NCBI RefSeq assembly: GCF_017996735.1
Contig: NZ_JAGOGJ010000026.1
Span: forward strand, 1 to 64,000
Direction of reading: 5' to 3'
From: Niveispirillum sp.
GTDB taxonomy: Bacteria; Pseudomonadota; Alphaproteobacteria; Azospirillales; Azospirillaceae
DNA: 64,000 bases
Shown: in pieces, positions 57,201 to 64,000 of the stretch
How the letters are laid out: each line of letters starts with the position of its first letter
How positions within the stretch are numbered: position 1 is the stretch's first letter
Notes under the pieces: generated by a model
What the model was told of the DNA's origin: nothing
Databases searched by the model: none
Seen by the model: only the letters and a program-made list of their open reading frames with translations
Made by a program: the position numbers and the translations under genes

Positions 57201-59320
57201 GCAGCGCCAGTTTTACGCTCACCGTCACACCGGCCCCCGATATCACGCCGCCGACAGTGCCCGTGGACGCCAACAGCGCAGCCAACACCGTCGCGACCAG
57301 TGCCAGTGTCGGGACGGCCGTGGGCATCACCGCGCAGTCAACCGATGCCGGCGGACCCGTGACCTACAGTCTTTCCAGCAATCCGGGCAATGCCTTTGCC
57401 ATCAATGGTACGACCGGTGTGGTCACTCTGGCCAATCCGGCGGCCCTGACCGCCGGGACGGTCACCCTGGCGGTGACCGCTACCGATGCTGCTCTGAACC
57501 GCAGTACGGGCAACTTTGCCGTCACCGTTACGGGCGCCAGTACCACCACCACGACGGAGACGGTGGGTGGCACCACGGTTACACGTCAGGTGACAACTGA
57601 TGCCAGCGGTGTCGTTACCGCCACCACCAGTGTCGCGCCCGTACCGGCCGGGACCACGACTCCCGTGAGCTTCAATCTTGTGGGCGATGGCAGCGCCTTG
57701 CAGGCTGTCCTGCCCGCGGGTGCCGGCATCACCACGACGGGGCGCAGCGGCGCCCTTACCCCGACCCAGGCGGCGGGTGCCGCCACCAGCGGTCTCACCG
57801 GGGTGGTGACCAGCCCGGATGCAGTGCTGACGGGGTCCATCACAGGCTACACGTCATCGTTGCCGGCGGGGACTAGTCTGGTCGTCCAGACCCTGACCCC
57901 CACGCTGACCGGCACGACGGCTGCCCCGATCACGATCACTGGTGGCAGCCAGACAGGGCGGCAGGAGGCCCTGATCATCAATGCGACCGGCCTGCCGGCC
58001 GGCTCGACCTTGAACATGAACAATGTCGACTTTGCCGTCATTGCCGGGGCGGTCACGATCCAGGGAGGGGCCGGGGCCAATTTTGTGGTTGGTGACACGG
58101 CTGCCCAGCGTTTTACCTTGGGCGCGGACGATGACACGCTGCGCGGTGGTGGCGGCGACGATTACGTGGCCAGCCTGGGTGGTGACGATCTGCTTTATGG
58201 CGATGCCGGCAACGACACTGTCAGTGGCGGCATCGGTGACGACCGTCTTTCCGGCGGCGGGGGTAACGACCTGATCCAGGGCGGGGACGGTTTCGACGTT
58301 GTGCGCGTTGATGCCCTGTTCAGCAATGTCACGATCACCCGCAACACGGACGGTACCGTCACTGTTAGCGACCGTACCGGTGCCGCCGGCACGGACATTC
58401 TGCATGATGTGGAATTGCTGCGCCTGACCGACAGGGTTGTTGTTCTGGCCGGCGATGGCCATGGGGTCGCCACCAAGCTTCCCTCGGCCACATCGTTTGA
58501 TGAGGCGGCTTATCTGGCCGCCAACCCCGATGTGGCGGCGGCCGTAAAGGCCGGCCTGTTGCCCAGCGGCGCACAGCATTACGCGACATTCGGCCAGACG
58601 GAAGGCCGCGTCACCAACGCCACCTTCGACAGTGCCTATTATCTTGCCCATAATCCCGACGTGGCAGCAGCGGTGCAGGCGGGCGTGTTCCGCAGCGCTT
58701 ATCAGCATTTCCAGATTTATGGTGAAGCGGAGCTGCGGGCGCCCGCCGCCGACCGCGGCTTTGACGGCAGCCTTTACAGCGAACGGCTGTATCTACAGGC
58801 CAACCCAGACGTCGCCAATGCCGTGGCGCAAGGCGTGCTCAAGTCCGGCCTGCAGCATTATACCCAGTTCGGGCAGGCGGAAGGGCGTGCGGCTTTCCCC
58901 ACCTTGACCGGCACCGTGGCGGCCTTGTTCGATGAAGCCTATTATCTGGCAACCAATCCCGATATCGCGGCGGCGGTGTCCGCTGGCGTCCACGCCAATG
59001 GGCTTGAGCATTTCCTGATATTCGGCCGGGCCGAAGGCCGCGCCCCCGATGCCTTGTTCGATCCGGATTGGTATCTGGCGAAGAATCCCGACGTGGCTGC
59101 GGCCATCCGGAATGGATATATCGACAGTGCCTTCAGCCATTATGTTGCTTTCGGTGCCCGCGAGGGCCGCGATCCATCCGCTTGGTTCGACGGTTCCGCT
59201 TATCTTGATGCCTATCCGGATGTGACGGCGTCCGGCGCCAACCCGCTCGCGCACTATCTGGCCATTGGACAAAACGATGGCAGGAGCAGCTTCACCGCCG
59301 ACAGCGGGCTGTGGCTCTAA
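54224..59320 (+). CDS. Large secreted Ig/cadherin-repeat protein with RTX and YLxxNPDV repeats
   Basis: A 1,698-residue protein starting 58 bp after the giant RTX gene (ribosome site CGGAAG), so probably co-transcribed. Residues 1-600 or so hold about five Ig-like repeats (TLTVTFTASAGTLSG, GTATISVTSSDGSL). Residues 600-1105 hold five cadherin-like repeats of about 100 residues, each opening with a TPPxTPVDxNN motif and carrying YSLTxNPGNAFAI. An RTX block follows near 1,297-1,362 (DDTLRGGGGDDYV). The last 270 residues hold six YLxxNPDVxxAV repeats. No signal peptide. It looks like a type I secreted surface or adhesive protein. The C-terminal repeats are common in secreted Rhodospirillales proteins but have no known function. 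Confidence 0.87.
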   Translation: MALVPPDQNVAPTNTVPGTTLSATQGLARTVAGLSIADATQDNSMSVVLSTTSGALSVTAIPGVTVAGNGSATVTLSASSGSVVANLNSVLSSLSFTGAAVGTATIRMETTDSGNLSDVDTFNIGVTANQAPLNAVPSALTAQVSTALALSGANLVSVSDSDVSTMTVTLTTSNGRFTSASGTGSGTGSLTLTGTVSDVNTALANVSYTPATAGSTTITVASSDGLGGSDSDTINVSVAAAPNSNPLNTVPVSTQTATEDVAATVTGVEVSDGNAGDTLTVTFTASAGTLSGSNASRQGVTFTQNSSGSVTFAGSNQTDLNAAIDTLTFTGTDPGVATITMSTSDGQGGTANSSITYSVAAASNTPPVNTLPSGTITGATRGVAFALTGSNLISVADNGSSLTTTVATDNGTLTLVASGSANVSNSGTATVTITGTPSDVSATLASLSLLASNAGTATISVTSSDGSLNDADSFQVTIAAPANNAPVTTAPPSVSVENGKSLALTGGNLISVTDSDSGDTLTVQLSSSNGTLSANGGGTITGSGTTSLSIVGTAAEVNAALANLSFTPTAVGAGTITVTTTDLASANDSDQIAVTVTVDATAPTTPLDTNNTANAILTSAINGAFVGITASSTDAVGPITYSLTTNPGNAFAINSSTGVVTVANASALTGGTATLTVRATDGASNFSSADFTVTVTVADTTPPTTPVDADNTANSVSTSASNGTAVGVTASSTDAVGTITYSLTTNPGNAFAIDSSTGVITVANASALTAGTATVTVRAVDGASNASSADFAITVTTPDVTPPSTPVDTNNAANTVSLNTSNGAGVGITANSTDNVGPVTYSLTANPGNAFAINSSTGAITVANASALTAGAATLTVRAVDGASNASSADFTVNVTVPDTPPPSDTTPPSTPVDANNAVNSVSVDAANGTAVGITASSTDNFSGVTYSLTSNPGNAFAIDSTTGVITVANAAALTVGVAALTVRAADSASNASSASFTLTVTPAPDITPPTVPVDANSAANTVATSASVGTAVGITAQSTDAGGPVTYSLSSNPGNAFAINGTTGVVTLANPAALTAGTVTLAVTATDAALNRSTGNFAVTVTGASTTTTTETVGGTTVTRQVTTDASGVVTATTSVAPVPAGTTTPVSFNLVGDGSALQAVLPAGAGITTTGRSGALTPTQAAGAATSGLTGVVTSPDAVLTGSITGYTSSLPAGTSLVVQTLTPTLTGTTAAPITITGGSQTGRQEALIINATGLPAGSTLNMNNVDFAVIAGAVTIQGGAGANFVVGDTAAQRFTLGADDDTLRGGGGDDYVASLGGDDLLYGDAGNDTVSGGIGDDRLSGGGGNDLIQGGDGFDVVRVDALFSNVTITRNTDGTVTVSDRTGAAGTDILHDVELLRLTDRVVVLAGDGHGVATKLPSATSFDEAAYLAANPDVAAAVKAGLLPSGAQHYATFGQTEGRVTNATFDSAYYLAHNPDVAAAVQAGVFRSAYQHFQIYGEAELRAPAADRGFDGSLYSERLYLQANPDVANAVAQGVLKSGLQHYTQFGQAEGRAAFPTLTGTVAALFDEAYYLATNPDIAAAVSAGVHANGLEHFLIFGRAEGRAPDALFDPDWYLAKNPDVAAAIRNGYIDSAFSHYVAFGAREGRDPSAWFDGSAYLDAYPDVTASGANPLAHYLAIGQNDGRSSFTADSGLWL
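56020..57540 (+). repeat. Five cadherin-like ~300-bp tandem repeats
   Basis: Units begin near 56,020, 56,320, 56,620, 56,937 and 57,239. DNA similarity is high, especially around the NPGNAFAI codons. Confidence 0.85.
58497..59300 (+). repeat. Six YLxxNPDV repeats at the C-terminus
   Basis: Copies start near 58,497, 58,626, 58,775, 58,928, 59,057 and 59,189. The consensus is FDxxxYLxxNPDVAAAV, then HYxxFGxxEGR. The last copy is shortened (LDAYPDV). Confidence 0.85.
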
Positions 59321-59338
59321 GGCCGGTGATGCCGGTCA

Positions 59339-59375
59339 GGGGCGGTTACGGCTGGCAACAGGACCGAACCGCCCC
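59339..59375 (+). terminator. Hairpin after the RTX operon
   Basis: GGGGCGGTT (59339-59347) pairs with AACCGCCCC (59367-59375), with a 19-base loop and a short pyrimidine stretch (CCATTTCCT) after it. Probable terminator 19 bp beyond the stop. Confidence 0.55.
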
Positions 59376-59457
59376 CCATTTCCTATCATTGACGATACAT
59401 CACCCCCGGCCCCGACCACGGTGCCGGGGTGGTGACGCATGCTGATTTCGCTTTTCA

Positions 59458-59477
59458 TTCATTTACTACTAAGTTAA
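59458..59477. promoter_or_regulatory. TetR-type operator, site A
   Basis: TTCATTTA-CTAC-TAAGTTAA followed by TGA, about 93 bp upstream of the CoA ligase ATG. It matches site B (61876-61895) at 20 of 23 positions when the trailing TGA is included. Confidence 0.65.
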
Positions 59478-59569
59478 TGAGTTGGCGGTCACGATCCGCC
59501 GGCCCATTCGTCCCGACCAGTTCAAAAGAAGGCGCCGCCGGGGAGGATTTCCAGTCAGGAGGTGTCGCA

Positions 59570-61027
59570 ATGTCCAATGACGGTGTCGCATTCAGTTCCA
59601 TTCTCACCCACCATGCGCGCCGCTCCCCCTCCCGGGCGGCCTTGATTCTGGGTGATGTATCCATTTCCTTTGGCGAACTGGACGCGCGCGCCAACCGCCG
59701 CGCACGGATGCTGATGGCACACGGCGTCGGCCATGGCGACTTCGTGACGGTGGCCCTGCCCAATGGCCTGGATTTCTATGAAAGCGTTTTTGCGATCTGG
59801 AAGCTGGGGGCGGTGCCCAATATCGTGGCGGCCAAGCTGCCACCCCCGGAAATGGCGGCGATCCTGGAGATTGTCCGCCCCCGGCTGTTTATCGGGACGC
59901 CGCCGGGCCATGGCATCACGGCATTGGCCGCCGGGGCTGGCGATCTGGAAAGCTATTCGGCCGACCCGCTGCCGGAGGCGGTTTCCCCTCACTGGAAGGC
60001 CATCACCAGCGGCGGTTCCACGGGGCGGCCGAAGGTGATCGTCGATGCCATGCCGGCCCGATGGAATCCGGGGGAGGGGTTCCTGGGCCAGCGTCCCGGT
60101 GACGTTCTTCTCAATCCCGGGCCGCTTTATCATAACGCCCCGTTCCATTGCATCTTCATGGGCCTGTGCGTGGGGGCCACCATCGTCGAGATGGGGCGGT
60201 TCGATGCGCTGCGGTCCCTGCAATTGATCGACGCTCACAAGGTGAACTGGGTGACGCTGGTGCCGACCATGATGCATCGCATCTGGCATCTGGGGCCGGA
60301 GATCCTGTCGGGTTTCACGCTGCCCAGCCTGCGCATGATGCTGCACATGGCGGCCCCCTGCGCCCCCTGGCTGAAGGAGGCGTGGATCGGCTGGCTGGGG
60401 AGCGAGCGTGTGCATGAATATTACGGAACGACGGAGGCCATCGGGTCGACCATGATCTCGAGCACGGACTGGCTGGCCCATCGTGGCTCCGTCGGCCGGG
60501 TTCGTGACGGTTATGACCTGGCGATTCTGGACGCGGAAGGAGGGCCCAAGCCAACCGGTGAGGTCGGGGAGGTCTATTTCCGGCCCCATGGCGGCGCCGG
60601 GTCGACCTATCATTACCTTGGAAGTACGGCCAAGCGTATGGGGGAGTGGGAAGCGACGGGCGACCTGGGCAGTGTGGATGCCGATGGGTATCTCTACCTG
60701 TCCGACCGGCGCAACGATCTGATCATATCCGGCGGCGCCAATATCTATCCGGCGGAGGTGGAGGCGGCGCTGGACGCGCACCCGTCCGTCCGGACCAGCG
60801 CCGTGATCGGGCTACCCGATGAGGAATGGGGCGCCCGCGTCCACGCCATCGTTCAACCGGTGGCAGGGGAAGCGTTGGCAGAGGCCGAAATCCTGGCCTT
60901 TGTCGCTGAACGTCTGGCCCGCTACAAGCTGCCGAAAAGCGTGGAGTTCACAGACGAGCCGCTGCGTGACGAGGCGGGGAAGGTGCGCCGGGCTGCCCTT
61001 CGCCAGGCACGCCTGCCGGCCGGTTGA
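59570..61027 (+). CDS. AMP-forming acyl-CoA synthetase / CoA ligase
   Basis: A 485-residue member of the ANL adenylating superfamily. The P-loop AITSGGSTGRPKV, the YYGTTEAIG motif, the acidic TGDLG region and the catalytic C-terminal lysine context (LRDEAGKVRRAA) are all present. The enzyme adenylates a carboxylic acid and transfers it to CoA. Its sequence style resembles bile-acid or steroid CoA ligases more than long-chain fatty acid ones, but this is a judgement from memory. ATG 59570 has a perfect AGGAGGTG ribosome site; the longer frame from 59429 would run across the operator-like site. Controlled, I infer, by the TetR repressor encoded convergently. Confidence 0.88.
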   Translation: MSNDGVAFSSILTHHARRSPSRAALILGDVSISFGELDARANRRARMLMAHGVGHGDFVTVALPNGLDFYESVFAIWKLGAVPNIVAAKLPPPEMAAILEIVRPRLFIGTPPGHGITALAAGAGDLESYSADPLPEAVSPHWKAITSGGSTGRPKVIVDAMPARWNPGEGFLGQRPGDVLLNPGPLYHNAPFHCIFMGLCVGATIVEMGRFDALRSLQLIDAHKVNWVTLVPTMMHRIWHLGPEILSGFTLPSLRMMLHMAAPCAPWLKEAWIGWLGSERVHEYYGTTEAIGSTMISSTDWLAHRGSVGRVRDGYDLAILDAEGGPKPTGEVGEVYFRPHGGAGSTYHYLGSTAKRMGEWEATGDLGSVDADGYLYLSDRRNDLIISGGANIYPAEVEAALDAHPSVRTSAVIGLPDEEWGARVHAIVQPVAGEALAEAEILAFVAERLARYKLPKSVEFTDEPLRDEAGKVRRAALRQARLPAG

Positions 61028-61066
61028 ATATACAGGCCGCCCCCTCCCTGCCGGTCGGGGCGGCCG

Positions 61067-61756
61067 TCATTCCGCCTTTTGTCGCCGCTTGTAAAGCGCT
61101 TCGAAGCCGCCGGCCATGAAGGTCACGAACCGTTCACGGGCCGCCTCGTAATCATCGGATGAACAAAGATTATCCGACAACCGGTCGATGCGTCCGGTAC
61201 GCGACAGGATCAGCGTATAGGCGCCCGACGTGAACTGGAAGCACCAGTACAAATCATCCAGCGGGGCACCTGGCAGGGCCTTTCGCAGGATGCCGACCAG
61301 ACGGCGAACCGGCGGATCGAAATAGGTGTCCATCTTCTCCGCGCCATAGCCGGGCGCGTTGTTGACCTGGGCGAAGATGCGGCCGAAATTGCGCCAGCCG
61401 TCGCCGCCATTGATATAGATGTCGAACGCGCCGTCATAAAAGGCGCGCAGCGCGCCTTCGACGGTGGGGCTGTCACCGGTCGCCGCTTCATATGCATCCA
61501 GGGCCGCGGTGCGCGTGGCGACGGTATATTGCACGCGGCGTTCGAACACGGCGTCGAACAACGCCTGCTTGCCGTCGAAGTAATAGTGAATCAGCGCGGG
61601 ATGGATGCCCATCCTGTCCGCGACATCCTTGATCGTGACCCCGAAATAGCCGAGCTGGGAGAACAGGTCCTCGCTGGTGTCCAGGATCAGTTTCAAGGTC
61701 GCCGCCCGCTGTTCCGCGCGCGTTCGGCGACCCGTTGGTTTCGGCTCTGCTGCCAT
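61067..61756 (-). CDS. TetR-family transcriptional regulator
   Basis: About 229 residues with an N-terminal TetR HTH (ILDTSEDLFSQLGYFGVTI then DVADRMGIHPALIHYYFDGK) and a helical ligand domain whose C-terminal half (WCFQFTSGAYTLILSRTGR) resembles the TetR_C-type regulators of lipid or aromatic metabolism. Starts at 61756, 61804 or 61864 are all in frame; I chose 61756, which has GGAGGGA just upstream. Convergent with the CoA ligase and divergent from the TonB receptor. The palindrome at 61876-61895 lies in the shared promoter region. Confidence 0.88.
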   Translation of the reverse strand: MAAEPKPTGRRTRAEQRAATLKLILDTSEDLFSQLGYFGVTIKDVADRMGIHPALIHYYFDGKQALFDAVFERRVQYTVATRTAALDAYEAATGDSPTVEGALRAFYDGAFDIYINGGDGWRNFGRIFAQVNNAPGYGAEKMDTYFDPPVRRLVGILRKALPGAPLDDLYWCFQFTSGAYTLILSRTGRIDRLSDNLCSSDDYEAARERFVTFMAGGFEALYKRRQKAE

Positions 61757-61875
61757 TCCCTCCGGCCTTTCTGACAGGACACGTCCGGCGAAGACGCGAT
61801 CCATCCGCTCTTTCACGGGAGACGATGGGCGTGGGAACCGCGTCTGGTCAAGCAATCCCAACACAGTACAGAAAT

Positions 61876-61895
61876 TTCATTTACCACTAAATGAA
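61876..61895. promoter_or_regulatory. TetR-type operator, site B
   Basis: A perfect palindrome, TTCATTTA-CCAC-TAAATGAA, between the TetR gene and the receptor gene. It ends 5 bp before a predicted -35 box (TTGACG at 61901). Confidence 0.7.
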
Positions 61896-61900
61896 TGAAC

Positions 61901-61929
61901 TTGACGCCCCCCGAAGTCCGGGCTATCGC
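61901..61929 (+). promoter_or_regulatory. Promoter candidate for the right-hand TonB receptor
   Basis: TTGACG (61901-61906), a 17-bp spacer, then TATCGC (61924-61929). The -10 match is weak. Transcription would begin about 30 nt before the ATG at 61967. Confidence 0.4.
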
Positions 61930-61966
61930 TTGACGAAAGCCAAAACCAAACAAGGGAGGAGTTCGC

Positions 61967-64000
61967 ATGTCAGGGGCCAGGAACGCCGCGCGGCGTATCG
62001 CGCTTTCCGGCACATCGGCGGCCGTCATCACGCTGTTGACCACCGGTTCGGTATCGGCGCAGACGGCGGGCGCCACCGGCACCCCGTCCGGCGCGTCCGA
62101 CAGTATTCTTGAGGAAATCATCGTCACCGGTTCCAGAATCCGGGGCGTGCCGCCGACGGGTTCCAACCTGATCAGCGTTTCCCGACAGGATATCGAGGCG
62201 GTCGGCGCCCCCAGCACGCCCGACCTTCTGGCCAGCGTGCCGCAATTGAACAGTTTCAATACCGCGCCGCGTGCCAGCAGCGCCGGTTTCGGCCCCTTCG
62301 CCCCCGGCCTGCGCGCGCTGCCCTCCTCTGCGACGCTGGTGATGATGAATGGCCGCCGTCTGGTCGGGGCTGCCGCCAACGATACCAATCCGGATTATCC
62401 GCACCTGCCGGGTCTGGCCATCGAACGGGTGGAGGTGGTCGCCGATGGCGCGTCCTCCGTCTATGGCTCCGACGCCATTGCCGGTGTGGTGAATTTTGTC
62501 ACCCGCCAGCGGTTCTCCGGCGCGGAGGTCGATGTCCGCCACGGGGTGGCCGACCATTATCATTCGACCTATGCCAGCACCCTGGTCGGGGAGAATTGGG
62601 GGAGCGGGTCGATCCTGGCGGCTTATCAGTACACGCAGAATGACAATATCAAAGGCTCTGACCGCGATTACCGCGTCCTGGATTTCCGCCCCTATGGTGG
62701 CGTCGATACGCGGCTGACCACGTGCCCGGCCCCGAATGTCCTGATCCCGCAGACGGGTGCCATCACCTATGCGGCGCCGGGCTTTGCGCCCAACACGACC
62801 AATTATTGCGACAATGGCGCCTCCGTCGACCTTTACCCCCGTACCCGCATGCATAGCGGTTTCGTGTCGGGCCGGCAGGAACTGGGCGAAAATGTCACCC
62901 TGTGGGGTGATCTGCTCTATTCGGATCGCAAGGACAAGATCCAGGCGGCGCCGTCGATCCAGGCGCTGACCATCCGCAATACCAATCCGTTCTTCGTGGC
63001 CCCGCCCGGCACCAACGCCACGCAGGAGACGGTGCTGTTCCGCACCGACAATCTGTATGGGCGGGACCATGTGATCAACGCCGACCGGGCCAAGGTCGGG
63101 AATTCCTCTCTGGGTCTTGATGTCTCCCTGCCGCACAACCTCAATCTCAGCGCCTATGGCACCTTCGGCTGGACGACCAACAGCGCCTTCATCCCCGATG
63201 TGAACCCTTATACGCTGGCCGCCGCCGCTGCCGGCACCACGACCGCAACGGCGCTGGACCCGTTCGGCACGCGCACGGCCCCCGCCGTGGTGGCGTCCAT
63301 CATCGATTATTCGACCAGCGTCACCGTCAAGCAGAAGACGTCCCTGGGTGCAGTCAAGATCGACGGGCCGCTGTTCGATCTGCCGGGTGGGGAATTGAAG
63401 TTCGCGGCAGGGGCCGAATATCGCCGGGAAACGTTCGAGCAGCGGGGCTTTGTCGGCGTGTTTCCCGTGCCGGAGAATCTGGGCCGGAACATCTATTCCG
63501 TCTTCGGCGAAATCTTCGCGCCCCTTGTCGGGGCCGATAACGAGGCGCCGCTGCTGCACCGGCTGTCGCTGTCCCTGTCGGGACGGTACGACCGTTACAG
63601 CGATTTCGGATCGACGACCAATCCCAAGGTCGGCTTCAACTGGGACCCGTTTGCGGGCGTCACGGTGCGCGGCACCTATGGCCGGTCCTTCCGGGCGCCG
63701 GGCATGCGTCAGGTCGGGGCCACGGTGGGCGCCTATTATCTGGATGCGGCATCGGCGGCAGTGGCCGCCCGTGATCCGACACGCGGTGCCGATCAGGTCA
63801 ACACCATCTATTTCCGGGGCGGCAATCGCACCCTGCAGCCGGAAAAGGCCCGGACCTACTCGTTCGGCCTCGACTGGCTGCCCAGCTTCCTGCCGGAGGT
63901 GCGGGCCAGCGCTACCTTCTATGACATCCGCTTTACCGACGCGATCGGCGTACCGGCGGCGGCGTTGATGTTCTCCGACCCGACGCTGGCGTCCATCGTC
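61967..64000 (+). CDS. TonB-dependent outer-membrane receptor, 3' end cut by window
   Basis: At least 678 residues, open to the window edge. Signal peptide ends GSVSAQ. The TonB box EEIIVTGSRIRG is followed by plug motifs (PDLLASVPQLN, MMNGRRLVG, VEVVADGASSVYGSDAIAGV) and the beginning of a barrel (GRYDRYSDFGSTTNPKVGF, GRSFRAPGMRQ). ATG 61967 has AAGGGAGGAG upstream. Divergent from the TetR gene with an operator between, so it is likely regulated by it. With the CoA ligase it suggests uptake and activation of an amphipathic acid such as a sterol, bile acid or lipid; this is inference. Confidence 0.93.
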   Translation, partial: MSGARNAARRIALSGTSAAVITLLTTGSVSAQTAGATGTPSGASDSILEEIIVTGSRIRGVPPTGSNLISVSRQDIEAVGAPSTPDLLASVPQLNSFNTAPRASSAGFGPFAPGLRALPSSATLVMMNGRRLVGAAANDTNPDYPHLPGLAIERVEVVADGASSVYGSDAIAGVVNFVTRQRFSGAEVDVRHGVADHYHSTYASTLVGENWGSGSILAAYQYTQNDNIKGSDRDYRVLDFRPYGGVDTRLTTCPAPNVLIPQTGAITYAAPGFAPNTTNYCDNGASVDLYPRTRMHSGFVSGRQELGENVTLWGDLLYSDRKDKIQAAPSIQALTIRNTNPFFVAPPGTNATQETVLFRTDNLYGRDHVINADRAKVGNSSLGLDVSLPHNLNLSAYGTFGWTTNSAFIPDVNPYTLAAAAAGTTTATALDPFGTRTAPAVVASIIDYSTSVTVKQKTSLGAVKIDGPLFDLPGGELKFAAGAEYRRETFEQRGFVGVFPVPENLGRNIYSVFGEIFAPLVGADNEAPLLHRLSLSLSGRYDRYSDFGSTTNPKVGFNWDPFAGVTVRGTYGRSFRAPGMRQVGATVGAYYLDAASAAVAARDPTRGADQVNTIYFRGGNRTLQPEKARTYSFGLDWLPSFLPEVRASATFYDIRFTDAIGVPAAALMFSDPTLASIV

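Overview
The window is a stretch of chromosome from a GC-rich Gram-negative bacterium, most likely an alphaproteobacterium. A Rhodospirillales/Azospirillaceae-like origin is my inference from general style: a CycM-type cytochrome next to kdsB and pheA, a HisN-type histidinol phosphatase, a fused indolepyruvate ferredoxin oxidoreductase, and several Caulobacter-style TonB-dependent receptors. I saw no rRNA, tRNA, CRISPR array, transposase or phage gene.

Layout. Bases 1-9,200 hold mostly minus-strand cell-surface genes. They are the start of an octapeptide-repeat protein, a chemotaxis receptor, a duplicated pair of YfiR-like periplasmic protein plus TonB-dependent receptor, and an OprO/OprP-type porin. 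Bases 9,500-26,500 are largely conserved core genes. These include a CHASE4-like sensor kinase, hisN, cycM, kdsB, pheA, a coiled-coil lipoprotein, a three-gene OmpA/MotA/MotB-like operon, an ArsR-SRPBCC operon, a PHYHD1-like dioxygenase with a cupin neighbour, a probable frameshifted gene, fabI-aroC and a YihY-family membrane protein. Bases 26,800-37,800 carry a large TonB-dependent receptor, a His-rich secreted protein, a TPR-2OG oxygenase with rppH, a pentapeptide-repeat protein and the indolepyruvate oxidoreductase.

Bases 38,878-59,320 are the accessory core of the window. Two adjacent plus-strand genes encode a secreted RTX protein of about 5,095 residues and a 1,698-residue protein with Ig/cadherin-like repeats, RTX repeats and six C-terminal YLxxNPDV repeats. 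Together they take up about a third of the window. Both look like type I secretion substrates: calcium-binding nonapeptide repeats and no signal peptide. No type I exporter is encoded here, so it must lie elsewhere. A giant adhesin or S-layer/matrix role is the most reasonable inference.

Bases 59,400-64,000 hold a CoA ligase, a divergent TetR regulator and a TonB-dependent receptor cut by the window edge. Nearly identical operator-like palindromes lie upstream of both the ligase and the TetR/receptor intergenic region. This suggests a small regulon that imports and CoA-activates a carboxylic substrate.

Many start codons were moved inward from the longest open frame, using ribosome binding sites and family alignment from memory. 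Nothing was confirmed by database search.
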